From Zobellia uliginosa (lineage in GTDB: Bacteria > Bacteroidota > Bacteroidia > Flavobacteriales > Flavobacteriaceae): a DNA stretch of 64,000 nt. The notes under the pieces were generated by a model, which was given only the letters and a program-made list of their open reading frames with translations, did no database searches and was not told the origin of the DNA. The position numbers were made by a program, and so were the translations under genes. The stretch spans positions 694,062 through 758,061 of the forward strand of contig NZ_JAHKPY010000003.1 in assembly GCF_018860745.1 (NCBI RefSeq). The letters are read 5' to 3'. How positions within the stretch are numbered: position 1 is the stretch's first letter; each line of letters opens with the position of its first letter. Below, piece by piece: positions 55,905 through 64,000 of the stretch.

Positions 55905-58133
55905 ATGTCAACACCATCCATACAATTCAGTCGAAGAAATTTTTTACGCACGTCATCACTGGCGAGTGGGGGACTTTTAATAGGTTTCAACCTTTTTACC
56001 GCATGTAAATCTGATGTAAAACCACCTGTGGATTTGGCGAATTTAAACTACAATGATTTTAATGCGTTTATAAAAATAGCCAAAAACGGAGCGGTGACTA
56101 TTTTTTCACCAAATCCTGAAATTGGTCAGGGTGTTAAAACCTCAATGCCCATGATCATTGCCGAGGAACTAGATGTTTCTTGGGATAATGTATATGTGCA
56201 ACAAGGAGTGCTTGATACCAAAAATTATACAAGACAGATTGCCGGAGGTAGCCAATCCATTCGTTTTGGTTGGGACGCCCTTCGTCAAACGGGAGCTACG
56301 GCAAAGCAAATGTTAGTGAACGCTGCAGCTGCGCGTTGGGGTGTAGATGCATCCGAACTTTCGGTTAGTGAAGGAGTCATTTCCAATAAAGCAGGAGAGA
56401 CTTTAAGCTATGGAGATGTGGTAGATGAAGCTGCAGTTTTAGAAGTTCCTGAAAATGTTACGTTAAAAGAGCCAAAGGATTATACCATCATTGGAACGGA
56501 TAAACGTAATGTAGATATTAATAAGATAATAACAGGGAAGCCATTATACGGAATGGATTATAAAGAAGACGGGATGTTGTATGCGGCTGTTCTTAGACCG
56601 CCTGCTTTTGGTCAGGAACTGGTTTCTTTTGATGCTACTGACGCTAAAGCCCTTCCAGGTGTGGTTGATGTTATTCAAATTGGTGATATGGCAAAAGCTC
56701 TTTTAAGCGAAGAGGAAGTAAATTGGACGGCTCAACTTAGTGGTAGTGGAAAAGTAGTTGTTCTGGCAAACTCTACTTGGGAAGCTTTTAAAGGAAAAGA
56801 AGCGATTAAAGCCACTTGGTCAGACGCTACACCTTTGGAAAGCACGGAGTTTCATGATAAAAAATTAAACGGACTGTTAGATGGTAAGGACTTTGTTACC
56901 ATGCGAAAAGATGGCGATGTAAATAAAGCATTCGCAAAAGCGGATAAAGTTTTGGAACGTACTTACGAATCTCCATTCTTGCCCCATAACTGTATGGAGC
57001 CTATGAATTTCTTTGCCAATGTTACGGATGAAAAAATTCATTTGGTAGGTCCTGTTCAGACTCCAGAGGATGCTGCCAATACGGTTGCGGCACTTTTAGG
57101 CCGTGATGTTGCCGATATTCATTTAGAAATGACCCGTATGGGTGGTGGTTTTGGAAGAAGGCTATATGGCGACTTTGTTTACGAAGCGGCAGAGATTAGC
57201 GCTACGGTTAAAAAACCGATTAAAATGGTTTCTTCTCGTGAGGATGATATGTCTACGGGAGTGTACAGACCAGCGATCAAGTATAGGATTAAGGCGGCAA
57301 TAAAGGATGGTCAGTTAACAGGCTATCAATTAAAGGAGGCTGCAATTAACACGAATATGTATGGTTTGATTCCTAATTTCTTTCCTGCTGGTGCCGTAGA
57401 GAATTATCAAGTTGATGTAGCTAATTATAAAAGTAACATTACAACGGGCGCATGGCGGGCTCCATATACCAATTTCTTAGCGTATGCTGAGCAGAGCTTC
57501 TTTGATGAGCTTGCAGAGGAAATGGAAGTCGATAAAATTAAAATGCGTTTAGACCTTTTGGAAAAAGTAAAAGGTACGGAAGATGAACGTATTCAATATT
57601 CGCCGGAACGCATGCAAGATGTAATTAAAATGGCCGTAGATAAGTCCGGTTGGGGTAAACAGCCCAAAGGAACGTATCAAGGGTTTGTGGCATATTACTG
57701 CCATAATACCCACGTTGCCGAAGTAGCGGATGTACAGATTGAAAATGGTCTGCCGGTCGTAAAAAAAGTGACTTGTATAGTTGACTGCGGTATTGTGATA
57801 AACCCAATGGGTGCTTTAAATCAAATTGAGGGCGGTATCGTTGATGGAATAGGACATAGTATGTATGGCAGTTTCGGATTTGAAAACGGAAAACCAACAG
57901 CTAACAATTATGATAAGTATCGTTTGGGTCGTATGAAGGAAGCGCCGGTTGTGGAAACTCATTTGGTTCAAAATGAGCTTTCTCCAACAGGGTTAGGAGA
58001 ACCTACTTTGCCACCAGCAGGTGGCGCGGTAGCAAATGCCTTAAAAGCGGCTACAGGAAAAAGAGCCTACAAGCAGCCATTTATTCAGCAAGAGGAGCTA
58101 TGGAAGGTAAAAAAAGAGGAGATATTGGGTTAG
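55905..58133 (+). CDS. Isoquinoline 1-oxidoreductase-type molybdopterin subunit (IorB-like), Tat-exported
   Basis: 742 residues from the ATG at 55905; an upstream TTG adds six non-signal residues. A twin-arginine signal (SRRNFLR) and hydrophobic stretch end near FTAC, which could be a Tat lipobox. The molybdenum-hydroxylase fold has RMGGGFGRRLYGD, WRAPYTNF and the late GLGEPTLPPAGGA loop that places the catalytic Glu (GEP) near molybdenum. It hydroxylates N-heterocycles or oxidises aldehydes; the substrate is unknown. A Tat export signal places the complex in the periplasm, where the small subunit would be co-exported. Confidence 0.9.
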   Translation: MSTPSIQFSRRNFLRTSSLASGGLLIGFNLFTACKSDVKPPVDLANLNYNDFNAFIKIAKNGAVTIFSPNPEIGQGVKTSMPMIIAEELDVSWDNVYVQQGVLDTKNYTRQIAGGSQSIRFGWDALRQTGATAKQMLVNAAAARWGVDASELSVSEGVISNKAGETLSYGDVVDEAAVLEVPENVTLKEPKDYTIIGTDKRNVDINKIITGKPLYGMDYKEDGMLYAAVLRPPAFGQELVSFDATDAKALPGVVDVIQIGDMAKALLSEEEVNWTAQLSGSGKVVVLANSTWEAFKGKEAIKATWSDATPLESTEFHDKKLNGLLDGKDFVTMRKDGDVNKAFAKADKVLERTYESPFLPHNCMEPMNFFANVTDEKIHLVGPVQTPEDAANTVAALLGRDVADIHLEMTRMGGGFGRRLYGDFVYEAAEISATVKKPIKMVSSREDDMSTGVYRPAIKYRIKAAIKDGQLTGYQLKEAAINTNMYGLIPNFFPAGAVENYQVDVANYKSNITTGAWRAPYTNFLAYAEQSFFDELAEEMEVDKIKMRLDLLEKVKGTEDERIQYSPERMQDVIKMAVDKSGWGKQPKGTYQGFVAYYCHNTHVAEVADVQIENGLPVVKKVTCIVDCGIVINPMGALNQIEGGIVDGIGHSMYGSFGFENGKPTANNYDKYRLGRMKEAPVVETHLVQNELSPTGLGEPTLPPAGGAVANALKAATGKRAYKQPFIQQEELWKVKKEEILG

Positions 58134-58184
58134 GAGCATGAAACCTAGTTTAATATCATTTTTCTTTAAACTATTCCGTTTTAT

Positions 58185-59195
58185 ATGACGCATGAATTAA
58201 AAAACATTATTAGGGCCTTTAAGGTCGCAAAAGAAAAGAAGCAAAAGACCGTCCTCGCGACGGTCGTTGCTTTAGAGGGCTCTTCATACCGTCGTCCGGG
58301 AGTGCGTATGCTCATTCGTGAAGACGGGAAAAGAACAGGGGCGGTAAGTGGCGGTTGTGTGGAAAAAGAAATCATTAGACAGGCGCAAAGCATTTTTTCT
58401 GATGATATGCCCAAAATGATGGTTTACGATGGTAGATATCGATTGGGTTGTGAAGGTGTTTTATATATTTTGATTGAACCTTTTGTTCCTAGTCACGCTT
58501 TTCTTGATGCTTTTAATGACGTGCTAAATAACAGGGCTCAATTTAATATTGTTTCAACTTTTACCAAAGAAGAAGGAAACCATTCAGATTTAGGTTCTTT
58601 TTTTATTTTTGGCGAAGAGAAATTTGCAGTGCGACCTGGTGTTGTTTTGGATAATAAAAGAACTTTGTTTGAGCAGGAAATGAACCCTTGTTTTAAGTTG
58701 GTAATAATAGGCGCGGAACATGATGCGGTTCAGCTGTGTTCTTTTGCCTCTTTGGCAGGTTGGGAAGTAACCATTGTTGCCGCTGCTGCAGAGGAAAAGA
58801 GCATTAATGATTTTCCTGGAGCAAGTCTTTTTCTTGCGGAAGAACCAGAAATGCTATCCATAAAATTGATTGACAAGCAAACTGCAATTGTTTTAATGAC
58901 ACATAGTTACGTTCGTGACTTAAAGTATCTGTTAACCATAAAAAAATCACGACCTATATACTTGGGATTATTGGGTCCTACTCAGCGCAGAGAGAAACTT
59001 TTAAATGAATTCATAGAACATTACCCCGAAGTTTCAGATACTTTTTTAGATATCATTCATGGTCCTGCAGGTTTGGATATTGGTGCGGAAACTGCGCAGG
59101 AAATCGCATTGGCTATTCTATCGGAAATACTTTCGGTAACGAGAAATAAGGAGCCTATAATGCTTAAAAATAAACAAGGAAGAATACACACCTAA
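58185..59195 (+). CDS. XdhC/CoxI-family molybdenum cofactor maturation protein
   Basis: 336 residues. N-terminal XdhC domain (about 12-85, VLATVVALEGSSYRRPGVRMLI, then AVSGGCVE with the conserved Cys) and C-terminal Rossmann domain (about 160-300, LVIIGAEHDAVQL, MTHSYVRDLKYL, YLGLLGP, GLDIGAETAQEIALAI). XdhC binds molybdenum cofactor and hands it, often sulfurated, to hydroxylases such as the IorAB encoded just upstream. It overlaps mocA by 1 bp (TAATG). Confidence 0.92.
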   Translation: MTHELKNIIRAFKVAKEKKQKTVLATVVALEGSSYRRPGVRMLIREDGKRTGAVSGGCVEKEIIRQAQSIFSDDMPKMMVYDGRYRLGCEGVLYILIEPFVPSHAFLDAFNDVLNNRAQFNIVSTFTKEEGNHSDLGSFFIFGEEKFAVRPGVVLDNKRTLFEQEMNPCFKLVIIGAEHDAVQLCSFASLAGWEVTIVAAAAEEKSINDFPGASLFLAEEPEMLSIKLIDKQTAIVLMTHSYVRDLKYLLTIKKSRPIYLGLLGPTQRREKLLNEFIEHYPEVSDTFLDIIHGPAGLDIGAETAQEIALAILSEILSVTRNKEPIMLKNKQGRIHT

Positions 59196-59803
59196 TGAAT
59201 AAAAAACAGCACCATATTGCCGTAATGGTATTGGCAGCTGGAGCTTCCACAAGAATGGGGAAACCAAAACAACTCCTTCCTTGGAAAAACACTACGTTAT
59301 TGGGGCACGTAATTCAGACCGCTAAAGCTTCAAAGGCTAGTAATGTATTAGCCGTTCTAGGTGCTCATGCAGACCTAATTAAATCAAACATAAAAGAAAA
59401 GGTTGTTTTTTTAGAGAATACTTCATGGCAGTCAGGACTAGGAACGTCTGTTACTGCTGGGACAGAATGGTTGCTTCAAGCTGATATAGAATTTCAAGGC
59501 ATTCTGATTATGTTGGCGGATCAGCCATTAATCGACCCAGAATATTTGAATATGTTGATAGCTATCTCCAAACAAAATCCGGACAAAATTATCGCATCAG
59601 CCTATAAAAAACGGTCTGGAGTTCCTGCTATTTTCCCTAAAAAATATGCGGATGATCTTTTAAAACTGAATAAGGATTTTGGAGCAAAACATCTATTGCA
59701 ACAGGAGCAACTTAATGTAGTCAAGATACCTGCTGCGCACCGTATATTGGATATTGACACTCAGAACGATTATGAACAATTAAAAAGAAGGAATGAAATT
59801 TAA
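59195..59803 (+). CDS. mocA: MobA-like molybdenum cofactor cytidylyltransferase
   Basis: 202 residues. NTP-transferase fold with the LAAGASTRMGKPKQLLPW signature (16-33), LADQPLI (metal site Asp) and the AYKKRSGVPAIFP segment of MocA. It links CMP to molybdopterin, making the dinucleotide (MCD) form used by IorAB-type enzymes. Being between xdhC and the amidohydrolase fits a dedicated maturation unit. Confidence 0.9.
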   Translation: MNKKQHHIAVMVLAAGASTRMGKPKQLLPWKNTTLLGHVIQTAKASKASNVLAVLGAHADLIKSNIKEKVVFLENTSWQSGLGTSVTAGTEWLLQADIEFQGILIMLADQPLIDPEYLNMLIAISKQNPDKIIASAYKKRSGVPAIFPKKYADDLLKLNKDFGAKHLLQQEQLNVVKIPAAHRILDIDTQNDYEQLKRRNEI

Positions 59804-60878
59804 AATTAAATTTATCTTATTCATATGGGTAAGTAATTTTTTGACTGCTCAAGAAATGGGTTTTGAAGAATACAATCCAAAATCTACTTTAGTCGTACCT
59901 GTTCACGAAGTGGTAAAAGCTAAATATCCATTTGTAGACATTCATAGTCATCAAAGAAGCATGAATGCTCAGCGTCTTAAAAGTTTGGTTGCTGACATGG
60001 ATGCACTTAATGAAGCTGTTATGGTGAATTTGAGTGGGGGTTCTGGAAATAAGTTAGCTGAAAGCGTAAATAACATTGCGGAAAACTATTCAAATAGATT
60101 CGTTGTTTTTGCAAATGTAGATTTTGATGGAGCGGGAAAACCGGGTTGGACAGAAAAGACCGTTGCCCAATTGGAAACGGATATAAAAAAAGGAGCAAGA
60201 GGTCTAAAGGTCTTTAAGAGTTTAGGGTTGAGAAACACGGATAGTGACGGTAAGCGATTGGCGGTTGATGATGCTCGTTTAGACCCTATTTGGGCTAAAT
60301 GTGGAGAGTTGGGTGTCCCGGTATTGATTCACTCTGCAGACCCAAAATCTTTTTGGGATGATATGAATTCGGATAACGAACGTTGGTTGGAATTGAAAAC
60401 ACATTCGAGAAGAAAACGCTCGGATACAGATCCTGCACCATGGCAACAAATCATAGATGAACAACATAAAATGTTCAAAAAACATCCAAAAACAAAGTTT
60501 ATTAATGCCCATATGGGTTGGTACGCCAATAACTTAAAGCTACTGGGGAGTTACTTGGATGATATTCCCAATATGTCCGTTGGTATTGCTGCGGTAATAG
60601 CAGAATTGGGGCGTCAACCACAGAATGCGCGGGATTTTTTCATTAAATACCAAGACCGGATTCTATTTGGAAAGGATAGCTGGAAGCCAGAGGAGTTCCC
60701 AACCTATTTTAGAGTATTGGAAACCAATGATGAGTATTTTCCTTATTATAAAAAATATCATGCGTTTTGGGCTATGTACGGCTTGAACCTACCTGATGAA
60801 GTTTTGAGAAAAGTATATTATAAAAATGCCATGAATTTGGTTCCGGGCTTGGATAAAAGTCTGTTTCCTAAAGAATAG
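59793..60878 (+). CDS. Amidohydrolase_2 family secreted hydrolase
   Basis: 361 residues, starting 11 bp inside the end of mocA. A Sec signal peptide (about 1-19, LTA-Q). Amidohydrolase motifs are DIHSHQR (HxH, about 50-56), the lysine-side GLKVFKS, LIHSADP, NAHMGWYANN (metal His) and FGKDSW (catalytic Asp). It belongs to the metal-dependent hydrolase/decarboxylase group. The operon position suggests it acts on the product or substrate of the IorAB hydroxylase. Confidence 0.85.
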   Translation: MKFKIKFILFIWVSNFLTAQEMGFEEYNPKSTLVVPVHEVVKAKYPFVDIHSHQRSMNAQRLKSLVADMDALNEAVMVNLSGGSGNKLAESVNNIAENYSNRFVVFANVDFDGAGKPGWTEKTVAQLETDIKKGARGLKVFKSLGLRNTDSDGKRLAVDDARLDPIWAKCGELGVPVLIHSADPKSFWDDMNSDNERWLELKTHSRRKRSDTDPAPWQQIIDEQHKMFKKHPKTKFINAHMGWYANNLKLLGSYLDDIPNMSVGIAAVIAELGRQPQNARDFFIKYQDRILFGKDSWKPEEFPTYFRVLETNDEYFPYYKKYHAFWAMYGLNLPDEVLRKVYYKNAMNLVPGLDKSLFPKE

Positions 60879-60975
60879 TTAGTATTAAAAAAATCATCTT
60901 TTGTAAACAGCTTAACGTATATATTTTGTAAAAGGATTAAGAACGAACGATATTAAAACCCTAAATTTTAGAACT

Positions 60976-61992
60976 ATGTGCAAAAAAACCGAATGCTATA
61001 TCATTCCTCCATACCTACTTGAAAAACTGGCCAAACATGGTAACAGTAGTTGTAAGCGAGCTTTAAACGATACGGGAAGGATTACGGAAAGGAGACGCAG
61101 TAGCTTAAACAACCTATTGTTGCGCAACCCAGCAGAAGGGAGTGGCGATAGATTCGTATACGATTCTCAGAACCAATTTGAGCAGCGTCAAAAATTGATA
61201 AGACAGGAAGGTCAGGAAGCAGTGGAAGATCAAACGGTAAACAATGCTTACGATACCTCCGGTTTCGTGCGTCAGTATTTTCAGGAAACTTTTGGATTGA
61301 ATTCTATTGATGGTAAAGGGTTGGATATTATTTCTAACGTGCATTATGGCGAAGCATATAATAATGCGTATTGGGATGGTGATGAAATGACGTATGGAGA
61401 TGGAGATGGAAAGGAGTTTACTGATTTTGCCAGTGCTATTGATGTGGTGGCCCATGAATTGGCCCATGGTTTGACTCAGTTTTTTGCCAATTTGGAATAC
61501 CAGAGTCAACCTGGGGCGCTTAATGAGCATTTTTCGGACGTCTTTGGAACTGTAATTAAACAGAAATACTTGCAACAAGATATCTCTGAAGCAGATTGGT
61601 TAATAGGCGATACTGTTGTTACCGAAGAATTTCCCGGCGTGGCCATCCGATCTATGAAAGCTCCTGGGACAGCAAATGATTTTGACACCCAACCGGACCA
61701 TATGGATAATTATTATAATGGTATGGGTGATAATCAAGGGGTACATATCAACTCGGGTATTCCTAATAAGGCTTTTTACTTATGTTGTCTTGAAATAGGG
61801 ATTGATGATTGTGCATTGATATGGTTTGAGACTTTAAAGGCACTCTGGCGCACGGCAGATTTCAATGACATGGTTGAAACTTTGGTTAGTACGGCACAGC
61901 AGCTTATTTTAGAAAATAAAGTTACTGAGAAAGCTGTTGAAGCGATAAGTGCAAGTTTTTCGCAAGTAGGTTTAACTCCAATCGTAGTATAA
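60976..61992 (+). CDS. M4 family metalloprotease, protealysin type
   Basis: 338 residues. There is no signal peptide; a short precursor region (about 1-48, CYIIPPYLLEKLAKHGN) of the protealysin (PPL) type lies at the N-terminus. The catalytic zinc site is HELAH (His160-Glu161-His164, from DVVAHELAHGLTQ), with Glu184 as third ligand (GALNEHFSDVFG) and the active-site histidine in GVHINSGIPNKAF. It is a thermolysin-fold endopeptidase, probably activated by removal of the prodomain. The next gene starts at the stop codon overlap (TAATG) and encodes an emfourin-like inhibitor. Confidence 0.92.
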   Translation: MCKKTECYIIPPYLLEKLAKHGNSSCKRALNDTGRITERRRSSLNNLLLRNPAEGSGDRFVYDSQNQFEQRQKLIRQEGQEAVEDQTVNNAYDTSGFVRQYFQETFGLNSIDGKGLDIISNVHYGEAYNNAYWDGDEMTYGDGDGKEFTDFASAIDVVAHELAHGLTQFFANLEYQSQPGALNEHFSDVFGTVIKQKYLQQDISEADWLIGDTVVTEEFPGVAIRSMKAPGTANDFDTQPDHMDNYYNGMGDNQGVHINSGIPNKAFYLCCLEIGIDDCALIWFETLKALWRTADFNDMVETLVSTAQQLILENKVTEKAVEAISASFSQVGLTPIVV

Positions 61993-62258
61993 TGAAATAT
62001 GATATTAACATAGAAGGTGGTTTTATGGGTATTCCCAAGAGACTTGAGGGAGAAATAAAACTGGACAAGAACGAAGAACAAGAAATGCGGGATGCTATTA
62101 GCATCAGGCAAGAAGACCAAGGTCATTTGCGAGATGGTTTTATGTATACGGTGAAGTTGACTGATGAAGAAGGGGTGTATGAATCGCAATTCAACGAATC
62201 TAATTTGCCCAAGAAAATCAGACATTTTATAACCGATATCCAGAAAGGTGGCAACTGA
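61992..62258 (+). CDS. Emfourin-like inhibitor of the adjacent protealysin
   Basis: 88 residues, no signal peptide. The MKYDINIEGGFMGIP... beginning and overall length are typical of emfourins, small protein inhibitors coded next to protealysin-like M4 genes. Predicted secondary structure: beta strands (1-25, 48-65) around a helix (about 28-45), and a terminal helix (LPKKIRHFITDIQK). The overlap with the protease gene supports a matched pair that keeps the enzyme inactive in the cytosol. Assignment is from recall of the family plus context. Confidence 0.8.
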   Translation: MKYDINIEGGFMGIPKRLEGEIKLDKNEEQEMRDAISIRQEDQGHLRDGFMYTVKLTDEEGVYESQFNESNLPKKIRHFITDIQKGGN

Positions 62259-62282
62259 ACTACATTTAAAACATCAGATAAA

Positions 62283-62954
62283 ATGAAGAAGCCCAAGTTG
62301 CTTATTTTTGATATTAACGAAACGTTGTTGAACTTAAAACCGTTAACCGTTGCAATAAACAAGTCATTAGATTCAAAACATGCTTTCTCTCTGTGGTTCA
62401 GAACGTTGCTTCATTATTCTTTAGTTGAAACTTTAACTGGTAATTATGTGGATTTTAGCGTTATAGGAAAAGCTACTTTGCAAATGACCATGCAAAAGTT
62501 TAATAAAAACTTATCGGAAGATGTGTTGGATTCTATTTTAGGAAACATTAGAAAATTACCTGCACATGAGGATGTAAAGGAAGGGTTGAAGATTCTGAAG
62601 GAAGATGGCATTAAACTTGTAGCGCTTTCCAACAGTAATGAACAACTTTTGAACGAACAGCTACAATTTGCTGGGATTGCTTCTTTTTTTGATGCCATTG
62701 TTTCGGTCCAGGCGGTAGCTAGCTATAAACCAGAGCCGGCTCCGTATAAAGCCGTACTTTCTAAAATGGGCATATCACCAGAAAATACCATAATGGTTGC
62801 TGCTCACGGTTGGGATATTTTAGGTGCTAAGCGCGCAGGTTTACGAACAGCCTTTGTTGCACGTAAAGGTCACGCTATTTATCCTTTGGACGGAACACCG
62901 GAGATAGAGGGCAAAACTATTCTTGATGTAGCCCATACAATTTTAAAAAACTAG
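62283..62954 (+). CDS. Haloacid dehalogenase (type II)-like HAD hydrolase
   Basis: 223 residues. HAD motif I FDINETLL (Asp10 nucleophile), motif II ALSNSNE, motif III Lys in SYKPEPAPYK and motif IV MVAAHGWDILGAKRAG. The helical cap (about 20-90) and sequence wording match type II 2-haloacid dehalogenases, although FDINETL proteins also include phosphatases. It is separated from the emfourin gene by 24 bp and may share the transcript. Its stop overlaps that of a convergent microprotein. Confidence 0.85.
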   Translation: MKKPKLLIFDINETLLNLKPLTVAINKSLDSKHAFSLWFRTLLHYSLVETLTGNYVDFSVIGKATLQMTMQKFNKNLSEDVLDSILGNIRKLPAHEDVKEGLKILKEDGIKLVALSNSNEQLLNEQLQFAGIASFFDAIVSVQAVASYKPEPAPYKAVLSKMGISPENTIMVAAHGWDILGAKRAGLRTAFVARKGHAIYPLDGTPEIEGKTILDVAHTILKN

Positions 62955-63094
62955 TTCTTGACTAGTTCGTCTTTGTCGTTCAAATCACCATAATCTTGAA
63001 AAATACCACAAGAGTATTCTTTCTTGATTAAAGATTTTTCTTCTTGCTTTCTCTTTTTGGCCAAAACTTCGATTTGAGGAGATAAGTAACCCAT
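62951..63094 (-). CDS. Convergent microprotein (47 residues)
   Basis: An ATG at 63092-63094 opens a 47-residue frame (MGYLSPQIEVLAKKRKQ start). The middle is a Lys/Glu-rich amphipathic helix (about 11-27), followed by a single Cys (about 29) and a short acidic tail. It shares a CTAG with the HAD gene, so each stop is read on its own strand. An A-rich translation-start region precedes it. A TACATTTG lies about 85 bp upstream, but its -33 element is not clear. Function unknown. Confidence 0.55.
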   Translation of the reverse strand: MGYLSPQIEVLAKKRKQEEKSLIKKEYSCGIFQDYGDLNDKDELVKN

Positions 63095-63363
63095 GGTTTT
63101 TGTTTTTTAGGTATCGTTAGAACGCCCTTAGTATAAAATTGTTGTCTTCGTTTTCAGTTTTTAGTCTAAATACAATTCAAATGTAAATGGGTAATCTGAA
63201 ACCGAATATAATTTTACAAAAACTTTGTGATTTGTTGACCTATGAGTTGATAATGAACTACATAGAGGTATTCAACAATTTACTCCAGAACCATGAAGAT
63301 ATTGTTTTAGTTGTATGAAAATCACTAAAAATAATTAGGAAATTAAGATATTCGTTGAAAAAT

Positions 63364-63996
63364 CTATAATACCACAAGTTGCTTTTCAATATAGCTTTTT
63401 ACCAACATTAAATTCATTTTTAGAACTAGTGCAGCGGAGGGTATATTATCATCCTCAATGGCTGAAATTATAGCATCGTGTTGATCATTGGAGTTGTAAT
63501 GGTAAGAATCGTTGGACATAAAAGCACGTTCGTAGAAAAATACACGGGTTTTCAAGTCTTTCAAAATTTGTTGAAAAACAGGGTTTTTATAGTTGGAAGT
63601 AAGCAGTCTGTGAAACTCCATATACGCATTCACCCGATTTTGAGCATCTTCTGAATTTGCAATACAATCTCTCTGTTTTTTGAGTTTGGATATTGAAAAT
63701 TCATCAAAATTAGACTCTTCTAATGCCAGAACTTCCAAGTGGGCTACAAGTTCGTAAAGATTCTTTGCTTCTTCCGGATTTACCGCTGCAATTACAAATC
63801 CGCGGTTGGGAATAGCGCGTACAATGTGAGATTGCTGTAGTTGGGTAAGCGCTTCTCTAATAGGCGTTACACTTACTTTAAGCTTGCGGGATAAAGCGGC
63901 CAGATTAATGCCTTGCCCAGGTTGTAAATCGCCTTTTTGCATTTGTTTTAAAAGATGCTCCCTTACTTTATCACGTAATATTATACTCATTCCCAT
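63364..63996 (-). CDS. GntR-family transcriptional regulator with FCD domain
   Basis: 210 residues; ATGs at 63996 and 63990 are both possible, and the start is close to the window edge. N-terminal winged helix (about 8-70): LSRKLKVSVTPIREALTQLQQSHIV and the PNRGFVIA wing. C-terminal FCD helical domain (about 78-205) with Asp/His ligand residues of the metal-binding FCD type (EFHRLLTSN and the DQHDAI segment). Such regulators commonly control uronate and alginate use in marine flavobacteria. Its operator is likely of the GT..AC dyad kind seen before the PL6 gene. Confidence 0.88.
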   Translation of the reverse strand: MGMSIILRDKVREHLLKQMQKGDLQPGQGINLAALSRKLKVSVTPIREALTQLQQSHIVRAIPNRGFVIAAVNPEEAKNLYELVAHLEVLALEESNFDEFSISKLKKQRDCIANSEDAQNRVNAYMEFHRLLTSNYKNPVFQQILKDLKTRVFFYERAFMSNDSYHYNSNDQHDAIISAIEDDNIPSAALVLKMNLMLVKSYIEKQLVVL

Positions 63997-64000
63997 TTTG

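Noticed and set aside
63095-63363. 20-residue frame and a second leader peptide before the GntR gene
   Set aside because: No similarity, no terminator and no codon pattern; the region is AT-rich spacer.

Overview
The window is about 64 kb of a low-GC (roughly 37-38 %) chromosome from a marine Flavobacteriaceae-type Bacteroidetes, in the Zobellia/Maribacter/Arenibacter range. The grounds are a 287-residue primary sigma factor without region 1.1, a type IX secretion sorting domain, lipoproteins with flavobacterial signal sequences, a promoter of the TTG-N19-TAnnTTTG type, two PL6 alginate lyases and a menaquinone gene. No rRNA, tRNA, CRISPR array, transposase or prophage was recognised. Genus-level assignment is inference.

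Layout. 0-7 kb: end of a chelatase-like AAA gene, a Kelch lipoprotein, then two tandem PL6 alginate lyases behind a promoter overlapped by three GntR/FadR-like operators. 7-12 kb: a two-component system divergent from a large T9SS-sorted protein made of near-identical 110-residue repeats. 12-24 kb: mostly housekeeping (TruA-like, CorA, hydrolase, cysE-cysM, DUF2461, succinate-semialdehyde dehydrogenase, DUF72, thioesterase, membrane dipeptidase). 23.7-34.2 kb: a tightly packed six-gene operon (HPt protein, receiver protein, membrane HEAT-repeat protein, processive GT2, LtaS-like phosphotransferase with TPR tail, YaiO-like outer-membrane barrel) followed by a convergent ILEI-GDPD fusion. I read this as an uncharacterised envelope-spanning system that makes, decorates and exports a polysaccharide, and it is my best candidate for the undescribed system. 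34.7-36 kb: two tandem paralogous microproteins and rpoD. 36-46 kb: a hydroxyacid dehydrogenase, a RadD-like helicase, a GT4 glycosyltransferase, and two multi-PAS soluble histidine kinases flanking a lone receiver. 46-55 kb: menB, a beta-lactamase-fold hydrolase, another hydroxyacid dehydrogenase, a three-gene peptidoglycan-degrading operon, an OmpA-like lipoprotein and a VWA lipoprotein. 55-61 kb: a molybdenum hydroxylase (IorAB type) with its maturation factors XdhC and MocA and an amidohydrolase. 61-64 kb: a protealysin-type M4 protease with an emfourin-like inhibitor gene, a HAD hydrolase, a 47-residue convergent microprotein, and a GntR/FCD regulator at the right edge.

How the genes may work together. 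The GntR regulator at the right edge is a candidate for the operators ahead of the lyases. The OmpR-type regulator probably binds two pairs of 11-bp-spaced direct repeats in its divergent intergenic region, controlling itself and the repeat protein. The HPt/receiver pair in the polysaccharide operon lacks a kinase, whereas the PAS kinases near 41-46 kb lack an output, so a split phosphorelay is possible. All functional calls come from reading the sequence; no database search was run.
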